The notes below the pieces were generated by a model. The model did not search any database and was not told the origin of the DNA. It saw only the letters and a list, made by a program, of their open reading frames with translations. DNA of 64,000 nucleotides, from assembly GCF_030052815.1 (NCBI RefSeq), contig NC_079505.1:62307309-62371308 (forward strand), given 5' to 3'. This stretch comes from Hevea brasiliensis (Eukaryota; Streptophyta; Magnoliopsida; Malpighiales; Euphorbiaceae). Below, one piece after another: positions 52,000-62,800 of this stretch; the stretch's first letter is position 1, and every line of letters starts with the position of its first letter. A program made the translations under genes and the position numbers.

Positions 52000-53219
52000 A
52001 TTGTAAGGAAGAAGATAATATTTCATTGAGAGTTTGAATGAATCTTTACAATATCTCACAGCCCTATTTATTGCCACTTTCCCTCCAAAAACAACTGCCT
52101 AACTTTTGCTACAATTTCTCCAACAACCTCTAACAGAAAGCTACAACAGTTTCAACTACCATCACAACTAATTAATCATTTCACTTATTCTTATACTTCC
52201 TTCTTCTGTACGTGACAGATCACTCATTTATCAAGAAGAAAACTTGGCGAAAAGACCTTGGGGGTTTTAAGGGGGTAACAAGCAAGATAACAAGATAAAA
52301 GAATTACACTGATGTTGAATTGCCCTATCTTATTTCCAGAATGCTATTAAGGATTAATTCTTTTGAATCTTTTCAAAATAAATTGGAGACTTGAACTGTT
52401 GTAGGTTCTCAGTTTTTTCTTTTATTTCCCATGGGAATGAAATGTGTGCTGTTGAAAGTTGATGAAGAAGTTATCATACGATTGTCTATTCACTTGGTTT
52501 TTGCACAGATGGTGCTACCAAGCATTTTGATTGTCTTTAATTGGGATTAGCTCTCATATCAGGTGAACAGTTCTTAGAACTAGGAATTTCAAATTAAAAA
52601 TCTGGCAGGTGTTGGAGCAATAACTGCTCAGGACCGGTCAGGAACTTGAATGCGTGCATACTTGCATGAACATTCTCATGCTTGTGTTTTCTTTTTATAT
52701 TTGTATTTATACAGCACTTAAATGCAGAGTTTCCATGGAGATGTTGCCATGTATGCTTAGGATAACTGTATAAAATAGTCATGTGTCAAGATTTTTCAAT
52801 GGGGTAACTTGAGACATGCTAGGATTCATCTCATCCCAATGCTTTGTAATACTAGACTCCTTTTCAATTGCTGGTCTAAATGTTGTAAATTAATTCAGTT
52901 CAGCATTTTGTCTGAAATAGCTTGGTGCACGTGAAGAACTCATCCCAATGTTGACTTGAGCTAAAACTTTTGAGTAACTGTCTATTGGTTCAATAAGGTT
53001 CTGAGTCACCATTTTGATTGAGCATATTTTCCTCACTGTTTAAATATCAATATTTATTTCTTAGATTTTCAGATTTTATATTACTAATCGTATTTTCATA
53101 AAGAAGTTCTCATAATGTTAATTGTTTGTTATTATGCGCAGCACCCAGTTAGCCGGAGTGACTATGACAATGTGATTGGCGCTTTGCCATATCTCAAAGT
53201 AAATAGACAAGCAAAGTAG
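45608..53219 (+). CDS. RPL35: Plastid 50S ribosomal protein L35, nuclear gene, 3 exons
   Basis: Exons are 45608-45868, 46034-46150 and 53142-53219 (TAG stop), all joined in phase 0 with GT..AG introns; 151 residues. Residues 1 to ~77 are Ser/Thr/Arg-rich without acidic residues, typical of a chloroplast transit peptide. The mature part has the bacterial L35 signature: KMKTHK (end of exon 1), [19 protein letters not shown] and [11 protein letters not shown] (exon 2), [14 protein letters not shown] (exon 3). The product is a small basic protein of the large subunit of chloroplast ribosomes. Length is close to other plant plastid L35 precursors (about 145). The start at 45608 was preferred over the in-frame ATG at 45473 because transit peptides usually open MAS.... 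Intron 2 is 6991 bp because it holds a gypsy element in antisense; without it, about 1.6 kb. Splice sites and frame look intact, so the gene is probably functional. Confidence 0.93.
46810..47140 (-). repeat. Gypsy 3' LTR (331 bp)
   Basis: TGTTAGGTAGAAACCC...TACGTGACA in plus orientation, with a (GA)21 tract at 46876-46917. It is nearly identical to 51889-52217. The adjoining bases 47141-47150, read on the minus strand, are ATGGGGGTAT, a purine-rich PPT. Confidence 0.93.
47104..51823 (-). pseudogene. Chromovirus gag-pol with frameshifts and stops
   Basis: Starts at the ATG at 51823. Gag with coiled-coil-prone N-terminus and retrotransposon gag domain ([20 protein letters not shown], ~51430-51370); CCHC-type [14 protein letters not shown] (~50690); protease DSGSTNSF (~50440); RT from ~49830 ([16 protein letters not shown]), with a frameshift near 49570 and FFDDILIYS at ~49400; RNase H with [12 protein letters not shown] (~48770); integrase zinc finger (~48420-48280), core badly broken 47780-48270; GPY/F domain [12 protein letters not shown] (~47500); chromodomain [16 protein letters not shown] (~47250). 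The last codons run into the 3' LTR (stop at 47104). At least five interruptions make it inactive. Confidence 0.88.
51874..51886 (-). other. Gypsy primer-binding site (tRNA-iMet)
   Basis: The minus strand reads TGGTATCAGAGCC two bases downstream of the 5' LTR. It is identical to the PBS of copia B. Confidence 0.92.
51889..52217 (-). repeat. Gypsy 5' LTR (329 bp)
   Basis: Same sequence as 46810-47140 apart from one substitution (AACCCTAAC then A instead of G) and small changes at the GA tract (51954-51994). It is bounded by GATCA at 52218-52222. Confidence 0.93.
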
Positions 53220-53640
53220 AGATCATTTCATGAGTTATGGGAAGACCTTATCGGCTGGATTTTTTTTTATTTATTTATTTTTTATTTTTTATTGCTTCTT
53301 GTATGAATAGACAAGTAATCTTGATGCCCTTATTCTTCTAATACAGAATTCAGTCAAGTTCCATTGAAATTTCTACATTTGTTGATCATGTCACGCAGCA
53401 TTACCTCTTCTTCCACTCTACAGCTTGCAAGGAATTACTTTGGCTGAATTTCTTTTTTATAGCAATTTGTATTTTGTATTTGCTGTTTGTAGAGCTTTGC
53501 AAACTTTGATAGCTATATTCATTTAAGAAATCTTCAATGCGTTAAATTGTATGGATAAGAGAGTCAAATGGAGGCTTTTTAATATTTTTTAGAGTTCATC
53601 TTCAATAAGGGAGAATAAAGTGAGATTAATTATTTATTTC
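53220..53640 (+). other. RPL35 3' untranslated region (approximate)
   Basis: AT-rich sequence after the stop codon. A canonical AATAAA lies at 53614-53619, about 395 bases downstream. Earlier near-upstream elements could also be used; the true cleavage site cannot be read. Confidence 0.45.
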
Positions 53641-53761
53641 CCTATAAAATTTTCAATCCTCATTTTTTTTTCAAAGGAATAGTATATAAATAGACACACA
53701 CATCGGTGTTAAAATTTTTGAGCTGTTTAAAACAAGCTTATCCTTTCTATTTATTTCAAAT

Positions 53762-56700
53762 TGTTACACCTTACCCCTTTGTAAGGTATTACATGATCCC
53801 GTAGAATACCTAATGAACTACCGAACTTCACTTACCGATAACTCATTAAGTATCCTATAAGGAATTTTAAAATCATTTTCTTACTTTTTAGAAGTTGTGA
53901 GCATTTTCTAATACGTATTAAAACATTTAATTAGATTTTGTAAACTAGTTAAAAAAAATTTTTTGTACCTTTTTATTTTTCCGTAAATTTTAGAAAAATT
54001 TCGGCAGAATGCCGTTTGTATTTTGATAAAATAGTTCTTCAAATACCTGAAAAAAACACTTTCAATGATTTATCTTATCAACTCAACAACTTCAACATCC
54101 ACCACAACAAATTTCAACATTATTTCTCAAATTCCAAAATTCAAATCAATAATTTCCAATTCAGATGTCATCCAAAATAATACTAAGTAATTTCATTCAA
54201 TTTAAAATAAAACGATTTCATTCATTTTTCATTAAAGTTAAAACAATTTACATTCATCCAACCAGAATTTACATTAGAAAAATCCAAACTAATATTATTA
54301 CAAACTTTATACAACTGCTCATGACCAGTTCTACATGTACATACATTTACATACATCAAAATAATTATTACAATTAGGGTATAAAATATGGCCGATAGAA
54401 CTTCAGGGATGTGGCTCCACAATCCTCAGTAGCTCACTCTGCTGCTCCTCTAGTCTCTATATCTGTGACAGCAATAACAGCCATCGCTGAGTACTATAAC
54501 TCAGTGGTGCACAACATACTAAAATAACCTTTATGCAGAATTTAAATCATACTTATTCAAAAACTGAACTAAATAAGCACAATAAATACAAAACATGATT
54601 TATAAGCTTTTAATCCAAACAATTTCATTTCGAAAGTCTCAAACAAATTTCATAAAAATACACAGTTATATCATGCCATTCGAAACAATAATCATCTCAA
54701 TAGCCAGAGGCTTATGAGAAGTCACATCACAAGGCTAGCTAGCTCAAATATATGGATATCCATTCAATTTCTTCTTCTACTGGCACACACCTCAACACTT
54801 CAGCCAGAGAAGGAATCAAAATTCGAAACTGATTTCCCCCACTAGTCATGCTAGTGAGGTATTCAAATATATGATCATGACACTGTGGTTTCAAAACTAT
54901 CTTAACAATTTATCAAACATTTATTGTCATTTCAAACACAAACAAATAAACTTTCAATAATTTAAGTCAAAAGCATAATACACATATTACAATATAAGTA
55001 ATTCATTACATGTATTTTGTAAATGAATTTTAAAGAAAATTAATGTTGTGCACAAACCTTATAAGAGTCGCCTCTTGGCCTTGACTCGATGCCTCGGGTT
55101 ATTTTTCGGTATTCTTTTCAACTGAAACACACAATTTCATAGTGTTTCAGTCTCACAATTTATCATAAGTCCAAAAATGAATTCAAATCTACTTATACCT
55201 AGCTTTAATATGCGAAACTTGTCGTTCTTTAAAATTTATATTTCGGGTTTACTATTTACGATACTATTCAAGTTAATTTGTTGACTTTCTAATGCTTAAT
55301 AGGTATGAGAATTCTAATTTTACCCACATACCATATTTTGGTTACCTAATTTTTTAGTTTTGGTTGTTTTCTCAAATCTTAAGTCTTTTAGACACAAATT
55401 TCAAATTTTCAGTTTTGTTGTCTTATTTTTCACTGTTCTATTGGTTATGTTGCTGTTAGAATTTGACTAAGTTTTCCTCATAAAAGTTGTTCCTTATTGT
55501 CTTAACTTTATTTTCCTTTTTGAATCACTCCATTTGGAGTTTTGTAGCTCAAGTTATAGCCATTTGAACATGATTGGCTAGATCGGTCTAACCCAGATTT
55601 TCTGGGCACCAACTTGGTTCTGGCAGTTTTAGGTCACTAAATTTGGGTGACTAAATGACTTGGTTAAGTGTATAATTTGGACTTGTGTTCTTCATGAAAG
55701 TTATAGGGCTATGTCTCAGCTTTCTACCGGTAAAACTTCAGGTCATTTAGACCTGCCTAGCCTAAGTTATAGCCAAATGAACAAATACTATTTATCTGGT
55801 CATTTTTATACAGGTCAGTGTGCCTAATCTTGATTTAGCCAAATTGTTCACTATGCTATGGTCACTTTTTGGGCATGATTCCTAAATGAAAAATGTGACA
55901 TTTTGTGTCTAATTTCATTCCCAATTGGCCTCACACCAATTGGGTTTGTAAATTTTTAGTTTTAATCATTGAAAGGGACCTTAGTCATGCTGCCTGCAGA
56001 ATGACCATATCCAATCCGAATTTCAATTTGGTTCTAACACTTCCTACACATCACAATTGGTCATACATGACCATTTTTCAACTTAGGTAAGATCAAATAC
56101 ATCATTTGGCTAATTCTCACATTTTTCCTCCCAAAACCCTAAGTGCCAAACCCTAATTTTCATACTTAGCTTATTTGACAAAATTTAAATGCATAATTAA
56201 TACCTACACACTCATTTGCACTTAACTACTTCATTTGCATCAAAATCATTCATTCTCAAACCCTAACCTACTGCTGGCCGAATTTTATAGGGTTCTAGAT
56301 AGGCATGATTTTTCATGTAATTCTAACTACTTTAATCTTAATTCTATACTTATAATTCAATTAAAGTTAAGAAAGAGAGTTTACCTCAAATGGAACTTTC
56401 TAGCTTCTTGATTCTTCAAGTTTTCTTCAAATTTTCTCTTTTCAATGTTCTTAATGAGACTCAATTACAAGTTTTAGCTAAGAAATCTATAAATTTTATG
56501 GCTAAATTTTGGGGTTTAATAAGCTTTTAAATGAGCTTCAATGAAGGAAGATGAAAGAAATAAGAGAGATGAGAGAGAAAGGGAGGGACGGCAAATATGG
56601 AGAAGAAAACCAAAATTTAGTTTCGTTTATTTTGTTATTTTATGTGTTTTTAATTATTAATTAATACAAAATTATCCTATAATTTTGTATTTATTTAATT

Positions 56701-57290
56701 ATTAGGTTTATTGCATCATGCATGATGTCATGCATGATGTAATAAACTTTTTCTTTTTCTTTTTTTTTATTTTTTATTTTTTCTTTAGTTCTTTAATTTA
56801 ATTCTTGATCCCAAAATTTTCTTTTCTCCGATTTTATTGGACAGTTAGATCATGAGTCACCTCTAGGGGTGAATTGACCAAATTGCCTCTCACCGGTTCG
56901 ATCCGGTTTGCAAATAATTCAATATTTTTTCTGGATCCCTGACCTAATTATTTGACTGGCTTAACAATTCTTTTCCGTGATTTTCTCTTTTCCACTATGT
57001 TTGCAATAGTCCTAAGGACCGCGACGTCACATTTTACAGTTCGAAATTTGAGTTTAAATCGACCCGTAGTCCTTCCCGAGAAGGTCACCCATCGTTGTGA
57101 CTCTCGGCTCATTTAACTTCTTGTGTTCTATTTTTCTTGTTTATAGTTAACTAATTGACAATTACTAATTATTTGTTTTCAAGGCTTATCTAGTTGTCTT
57201 AGATGTGGTTCTAATCCCCTTAATTATCCGGTCCAATACTGGTCATCGAAACAGTGAAATATACCAGGCTATATAAATAGGGGTGTTACA
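53762..57290 (-). mobile_element. S-family solo LTR (S4), 3529 bp, TSD CAAAT
   Basis: It opens TGTTACACCTTACCCC and closes GGGGTGTTACA. A perfect 5-bp TSD CAAAT is at 53757-53761 and 57291-57295. Its first ~120 bases are the reverse complement of the end of S3 (block around TACGGGATCATGT.A.ACCTTAC), so it is oriented opposite to S1 and S3. No protein domains are recognised. Confidence 0.82.
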
Positions 57291-57295
57291 CAAAT

Positions 57296-58105
57296 GGTAA
57301 ATTACTATTTAGTCTATGTATTTTAACAAAATTAACTATTTGTTTCTTATATTTTGAAAAATACACTTTGGTCTATGTATTTTGCTTTCGTTAAACTGTT
57401 TAATTCTTTTGTCAATTTTTTTCATTAGTTAATACTGGTCAAACTACTATTTAGACTTTTTATTTTAGTGAAACTAATTAATTACTTCTTATATTTTGAA
57501 AAAACACATTAATTAGTTTCTATAATTTGACTCTGTTAATTATTTAGTACCATAATTATTTTTTATACCTAAACTACCATAATTCTCTTCCACTTATTTC
57601 TCTTATTTTCTCTTATTTATGTCTTCATATTTCTTCTCCTCTATGCCTGCACTATTCTCCCTCTCATCCTCTCTTTAAAAAGGTACAAGTTGTCTACACA
57701 AAAAAATTAATTAGTTTCTTTAAATTTATAAGTGATTAAGAAAATTAATTCTCATGAGAGAAAATGTAAAAATGATGTCCAAATAATTAGAAATTTAAAA
57801 TATATATATATATATATTCAGATTTGGTCTCTACATAGTAAAATTTCTAATTTTATCCAATAATATATTTTTTAAAATGGATGAATCAAATAATTAGTTT
57901 CACTAAAATAGAGGAACTAAATAGTAATATTTTTCAAAATAGAGAAATTAACTAATTAGTTTCTTTAAAATAGAGGGGCAAAATAGCATTTTGTGCGTGA
58001 ATAACGAAAAAATTAACAGATAGACAAAATAGTTTAACGGAAGTAAAATATAGGGATTAAGTAGTTAGTTTCATTAAAGTACAGGAATTAAATAGTAATT
58101 TTTCC
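57296..58105. mobile_element. MULE-type MITE, 810 bp, 10-bp TSD
   Basis: Long terminal inverted repeats: the left GGTAAATTACTATTTAGTC.. matches the reverse complement of the right GGAAAAATTACTATTTAATTCC.., with similarity for well over 100 bases (repeated TATTTTA..GAAACTAATTA blocks). Flanks are TATTTCAAAT at 53752-53761 (now separated by S4) and 58106-58115. A 9-10-bp TSD is typical of Mutator-like elements. It is non-coding and thus non-autonomous. Confidence 0.75.
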
Positions 58106-58115
58106 TATTTCAAAT

Positions 58116-59209
58116 GTTTTAAAGCCTTTATTGGATTAATTTTTATAGCCCGTCCCTAAACTTTGCCTTGTGTCACATCCATCCTTCAACTTTAATTTGT
58201 TATTAAAAAAATCCCTAAATTTTTATTTTATTTCATAAAAATCCATTTAACTTGTCACAATCTAATTTCTGGGCTGGACTGGCACTAGGATTTGGGTCGG
58301 CATAAGGCCCCCGAAACCCGTAGTAAGTCTAAGCAATTCACAACCCAATAACAAAGTTGAAAAAGGAAGGCTTAAAATCAAGAAAACAAACAAATATAGT
58401 CTAGCCATAAAATGGACAATCAAACTGGGAGAAAACTCATCCGACCTGTATCACAAATAAAATCACAATTAGGGAACTCAGCTCACCCTCACAAACCAAA
58501 TCAACATTCAATATCAAAATGGGGAGCTTAGCTCACCCTAAATCCAACATCACACAAGCACCTTACGTCAAATACATTAATTTCACATTACAAGAATACA
58601 ATTACAGTCACTGTGGAGTTCTAGATTTAAATAATAAAATTAATAATTAATACATTAACCATTTCAAGTTCGTTGTGAGAAAGAAAGCAAGTTAATTCCA
58701 GAATAACAGCCACCTGTTACCTAGGGAAAAATAATTGAGTAAGGGTGAGCATTCAACTTAGAGAGTTTAAATATTAATTATAAATATAATTTTTATAGCT
58801 ATCTACAACTAATGCATCCCTAAGTATGAAATGCACACTGAAAATATACAACAAGTAAATCATCCAATACTCGCACAAGAAGATAATTTGGAGCTACTCA
58901 CGCACCCAGTAAAGTATTTTTCAAACAGAACTATGGGAGCTGATCTCCTATCCAGCTCTCTTAATCCAAGACTTTCGCTTAAATCTAAGTGTGGGGTTCA
59001 GCGAGATCAACTCAAAGGTTCAGCGAGATCAACTCAAAGCTGTACTTCACCCTAACTTTTTATATCCATAAGAACCGGGTTCCAGCAAGAATAGGTCAAG
59101 AAGAACCGGGTTCCAGCAAGAATAGGTCAAGAAGAACCGGGTTCCAGCAAGAATAGCTCAAGCCATGATTACTTGTACAATCCATATATATATATATATA
59201 TATATGTCC
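58116..59209. other. LTR-like repeat region, lineage not assigned
   Basis: It contains a block GGCATAAGGCCCCCGAAACC (about 58300) and a partly duplicated GGGA(A/G)CT.AGCTCACCCT motif (58474 and 58522). Tandem repeats follow at 58995-59163 and a TA tract at about 59185-59205. No coding frame with family features was found. It is likely part of an LTR or a non-autonomous repeat. Confidence 0.4.
58995..59163. repeat. Two small tandem repeats (22 bp x2, 31 bp x3)
   Basis: GGTTCAGCGAGATCAACTCA(AA) is present twice in tandem (58995-59038). AGAACCGGGTTCCAGCAAGA with an ATAGGTCAAGA spacer is present three times with a 31-bp period from 59071. The AACCGGGTT core of the second is palindromic. Confidence 0.9.
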
Positions 59210-59596
59210 CTTGCAGCAACCCAAGAGGGGGGTGAATTGGGTGTTAATTAAAAAATTTGAAGGCTAAGAGAGAATTTTGAGAATAAGCACAAGGAAGAGA
59301 GAAAAGAAGGATGAATAGAAGAAATTTTATAGAGATTTGGCTATCCCAAACCTACGTCCTCTCTTCAAGGCCCTCATTGAGAGTTAACTCTACTAAAATT
59401 CTTCTTTGAGTGAAGAATAAACCCCTTACAATCATCACAAGAGCAAATCCTTGCTCTTTTATAAATCTCTTTACACTTACAAGCAATTTAATGCTCTATC
59501 ATACTTAAGTTATAATGAATGCTCACAACAACCTTGAACTAACTCTCGGAACAATGAAATTACAGCTCAAAATATCAAGCTCTCAATAATCAATTA
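59210..59596. other. Repeat fragment with the AACCCAAGAGGGGGGTGAATTG motif region
   Basis: This resembles a dispersed plant repeat that carries a block reading AACCCAAGAGGGGGGTGAA. It is the apparent target of copia element C. No open frame is seen. Confidence 0.35.
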
Positions 59597-59812
59597 TGGT
59601 AGCTCAAGTTCTAGAGAAGAAGAAAAAATCTTTTTGTAGAAAGAGATGATTCTCCTTAATCTCAATTAATCTGTACATGGGTATATATATACAATTGATT
59701 CCTGTAATTGTGTTCTACTAATTAGGAAGAAATCCTAAATAAGAAATCCTAAATAGGAATACAGAATATATAATATACAGAGAAATAATATAGTGATTGA
59801 CTTTCCATAACA
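59597..59812 (-). mobile_element. Copia element C, 3' LTR (left boundary tentative)
   Basis: The minus strand starts TGTTATGGAAAGTCAATC at 59812, directly after a polypurine tract (TTGAGGAGGAG). It carries a TATATATATACCC promoter-like box. The other end is placed at 59597, where ...GAGCTACCA would finish the LTR. The matching 5' LTR is beyond the window, so this end cannot be verified. Confidence 0.5.
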
Positions 59813-59819
59813 CTCCTCC

Positions 59820-62800
59820 TCAAGTTGGAGCATAGATGTTAATCATACCCAACTTGTTACAAATGTAGTCAATCCTAGCTCCATTCAGAGCTTTTGTGAA
59901 AATATCTCCTAATTGCTCTCCAGTTTTGATGTGTCCTATTGAGATGATCTGTTGTTGAATCTTTTCACGAATAAAGTGACAATCAATCTCAATATGTTTG
60001 GTCCGCTCATGAAACACTGGATTAGAAACAATATGGAGAGCAGCTTGATTATCACACCACAATTTCATAAGCAGGGAGGTCTTAAAACCTGTCTCATCTA
60101 GTAATTGAAGTATCCACATTACCTCACATACTAATTGTGCCATGGCTCTGTATTCGGATTCAGCACTAGATCGAGAAACTACACTCTGCTTATTACTTCT
60201 CCAAGACACCAAATTTCCTCCAACAAAAATGCAATATCCAATAGTTAACCTTCTGTCAACCTTAGATCCAGCCTAGTTAGCATCTGAAAAACTTTCAACA
60301 TTCAAATGCCCATGATTACCATATAACAAACCTCTTCCTGGAGCGCCCTTCAGATAACACAAGATTTGTCCCAAGGCTTCCCAATGAGCAACAATTGGGG
60401 AAGATATAAACTGACTTACCACACTAACGGCATAAGCAATGTCAGGACGAGTGACTGCAAGGTAGTTCAATTTTCCTACCAATCTCCTGTATCTCTCTGG
60501 ATCTTCAAACAACTCACTATCCCCTGCTAACAGTTGTAAATTTGGAGTCATTAGTGCACTACAAGGCTTAGCACCTAATTTTCCTATCTCTATCAATAAA
60601 TCGAGGACATATTTTCTTTGAGACAAGAAAATATCCTTTTTAGTTCTCATAACTTCAATACCCAAGAAATACTTTAACAATCCCAAGTCTTTGGTCTGAA
60701 ACTGGGTTTGGAGGAAGGTTTTAAGAGATGAAATACCTACAGAGTCACTCCTAGTGATGACAATGTCATCCACATAGACTACTAGGAGAATTATACTAGC
60801 CTCAGATTGCTTATAAAATACTGAGTGATCACACTTATTCTTTTGCATACCAAATTCCTGTACTGCTTCACTGAATCTCCTAAACCAAGCCCTAGGACTT
60901 TATTTCAAGCTGTAAAGAGACTTCCGAAGCCTACAAACTTTACCCAACTCCCCTTGAGCAAGAAACCCAGGTGGTTGCTCCATATACACCTCCTCCTGAA
61001 GATCACCATGAAGGAAAGCATTTTTTATATCTAATTGGTGCAAGGGCCAATCATATGTAGCTGCTAAAGAGATAAACAAACGAACAGAATTAAGTTTAGC
61101 TACAGGAGAAAAAGTGTCAGAGTAATCAACCCCATATGTCTGAGCATATTCTTTTGCTACAAAGCTTGCTTTTAACCTAGTCACAGAACCATCAGGATTT
61201 ACCTTTACTGTAAATACCCATTTGCAACCAATAGCTTTCTTACCAGTGGGCAAAGGCAACAGTTCCCATGTACCATTAGCATCTAAAGCCTCCATTTCCT
61301 CTTTCATAGCAGCACACTAGCCAGAATGAGACAATGCCTCACCCACAGTATTAGGGACAGGAACAGAGTCTAAAGAAGTAACAAAACATGGAGAACAAGA
61401 AGACAATTGATTATAAGAAACAAAAGAAGAGATAGGGTAAGTACGTGAACGTTTACCTTTATGAAGAGCAATGGGTAAGTCTAGATCAGAATCATGATCA
61501 GTATGAGGTACAGGATCTCCCAATAAAGTAGCTAGTGGAGGTTTTGAGTCAGGAATCTCCAATCTCTTAGAATAAACATGAACAATGGGAGGTCGAGTAG
61601 GTCTAGAGACAGAAGGAATAGGCTGTGGGAGAGGACTAGACATTGATTCGACAGTATTTATTAAGAGATCATCCTCCTCCCCCTGACTCTCATACACAGA
61701 TGATTGAGGAAAAAATGGAGTAGACTAAGAAAATGTGACATCTGTAGAAACAAGATAACGATTAAGAGTAGGAGAGAAATAGTGGTACCCTTTTTACAGT
61801 CGGGAGTACCCAAGGAAGACACATTTGAGAGACTTTAGATCCAATTTAGTAATCTGTGGACGAACATCATGCATAAAACACGTATAACAAAAAATACGAG
61901 GTTCAACAGGGAATAAAGATTTTGTAGGAAACAAAGCAGTATAAGGAATATCCCCATTAAGGACAGAAGACGGCATACGATTGATCAAAAAACATGCTGT
62001 AGAAACTGCATCTGCCCAAAAATGTTTAGGAACTTTCATCTGAAAAAGAAGAGCATGAGTTACCTCAAAAAGATGCTGATTTTTTCTTTTGGCCACGCCA
62101 TTTTGGGATGGGGTATCCACACAGGAAGACTAATGAAGAATGCCATTTTGTGTTATATAAGACTGAAATTGTGCTGAAAAGTATTCTTTGGCATTGTCAC
62201 TTCTTAATATGCGCACAGAAATATTAAATTGAGTTTTGATTTTATTACAGAAGGCACAAAAGATAGAAAACAACTCAGAATGATTCTTCATTAAATATAA
62301 CCAAAAGTAATAAAATAACGAAATCCAGTTTTAGAAGTAACAGAACAAGGAACCCAAACATCAGAATGAACTAACTCAAAAGGGAATGGAGCCCATTTAT
62401 TGACTCTAAACACAGAAAGCAAACGATGATGTTTTGCAAACTGACACGACTCAAAATTCTAGTACTGATAAAGACTAAAACTGAGGACACAGCTTCTTCA
62501 TGATAGACAAAGAAGGATGGCCCAATCTATAATGAGCTTCAAGAGGTGTTAAGGTACTAGAGCAAATAAGCGATCGCGGTACATGATTTTTCAGAATGTA
62601 GAGACCACTTGACTCACGTACTTTACCAATAATCTGCTTCGTCATAAGATCCTGAAACAAACACTGGTCAAGAAAAAAGGAAACAGAACAATTTAAGGTA
62701 CGAGTAAGTTTACTAATAGAAAGTAGATTAAAAGAGAATTTTAGTAGACATAAAATAGATAACAAAGAAATTGACGAAGTCGGGTTCGCAGTTCCAGAAC

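Larger units (their letters stand above)
46810..52217 (-). mobile_element. Ty3/gypsy chromovirus (Reina-like), complete, 5408 bp, TSD GATCA
   Basis: Full structure: LTRs 46810-47140 and 51889-52217 (TG...CA), TSD GATCA at 46805-46809 and 52218-52222, tRNA-iMet PBS, PPT, and gag-PR-RT-RH-INT-chromodomain order. The short LTRs, ~5.4-kb size and chromodomain fit the Reina clade (inference). The two LTRs differ by very few bases, yet the coding region is broken. It lies antisense in intron 2 of RPL35. Confidence 0.92.
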
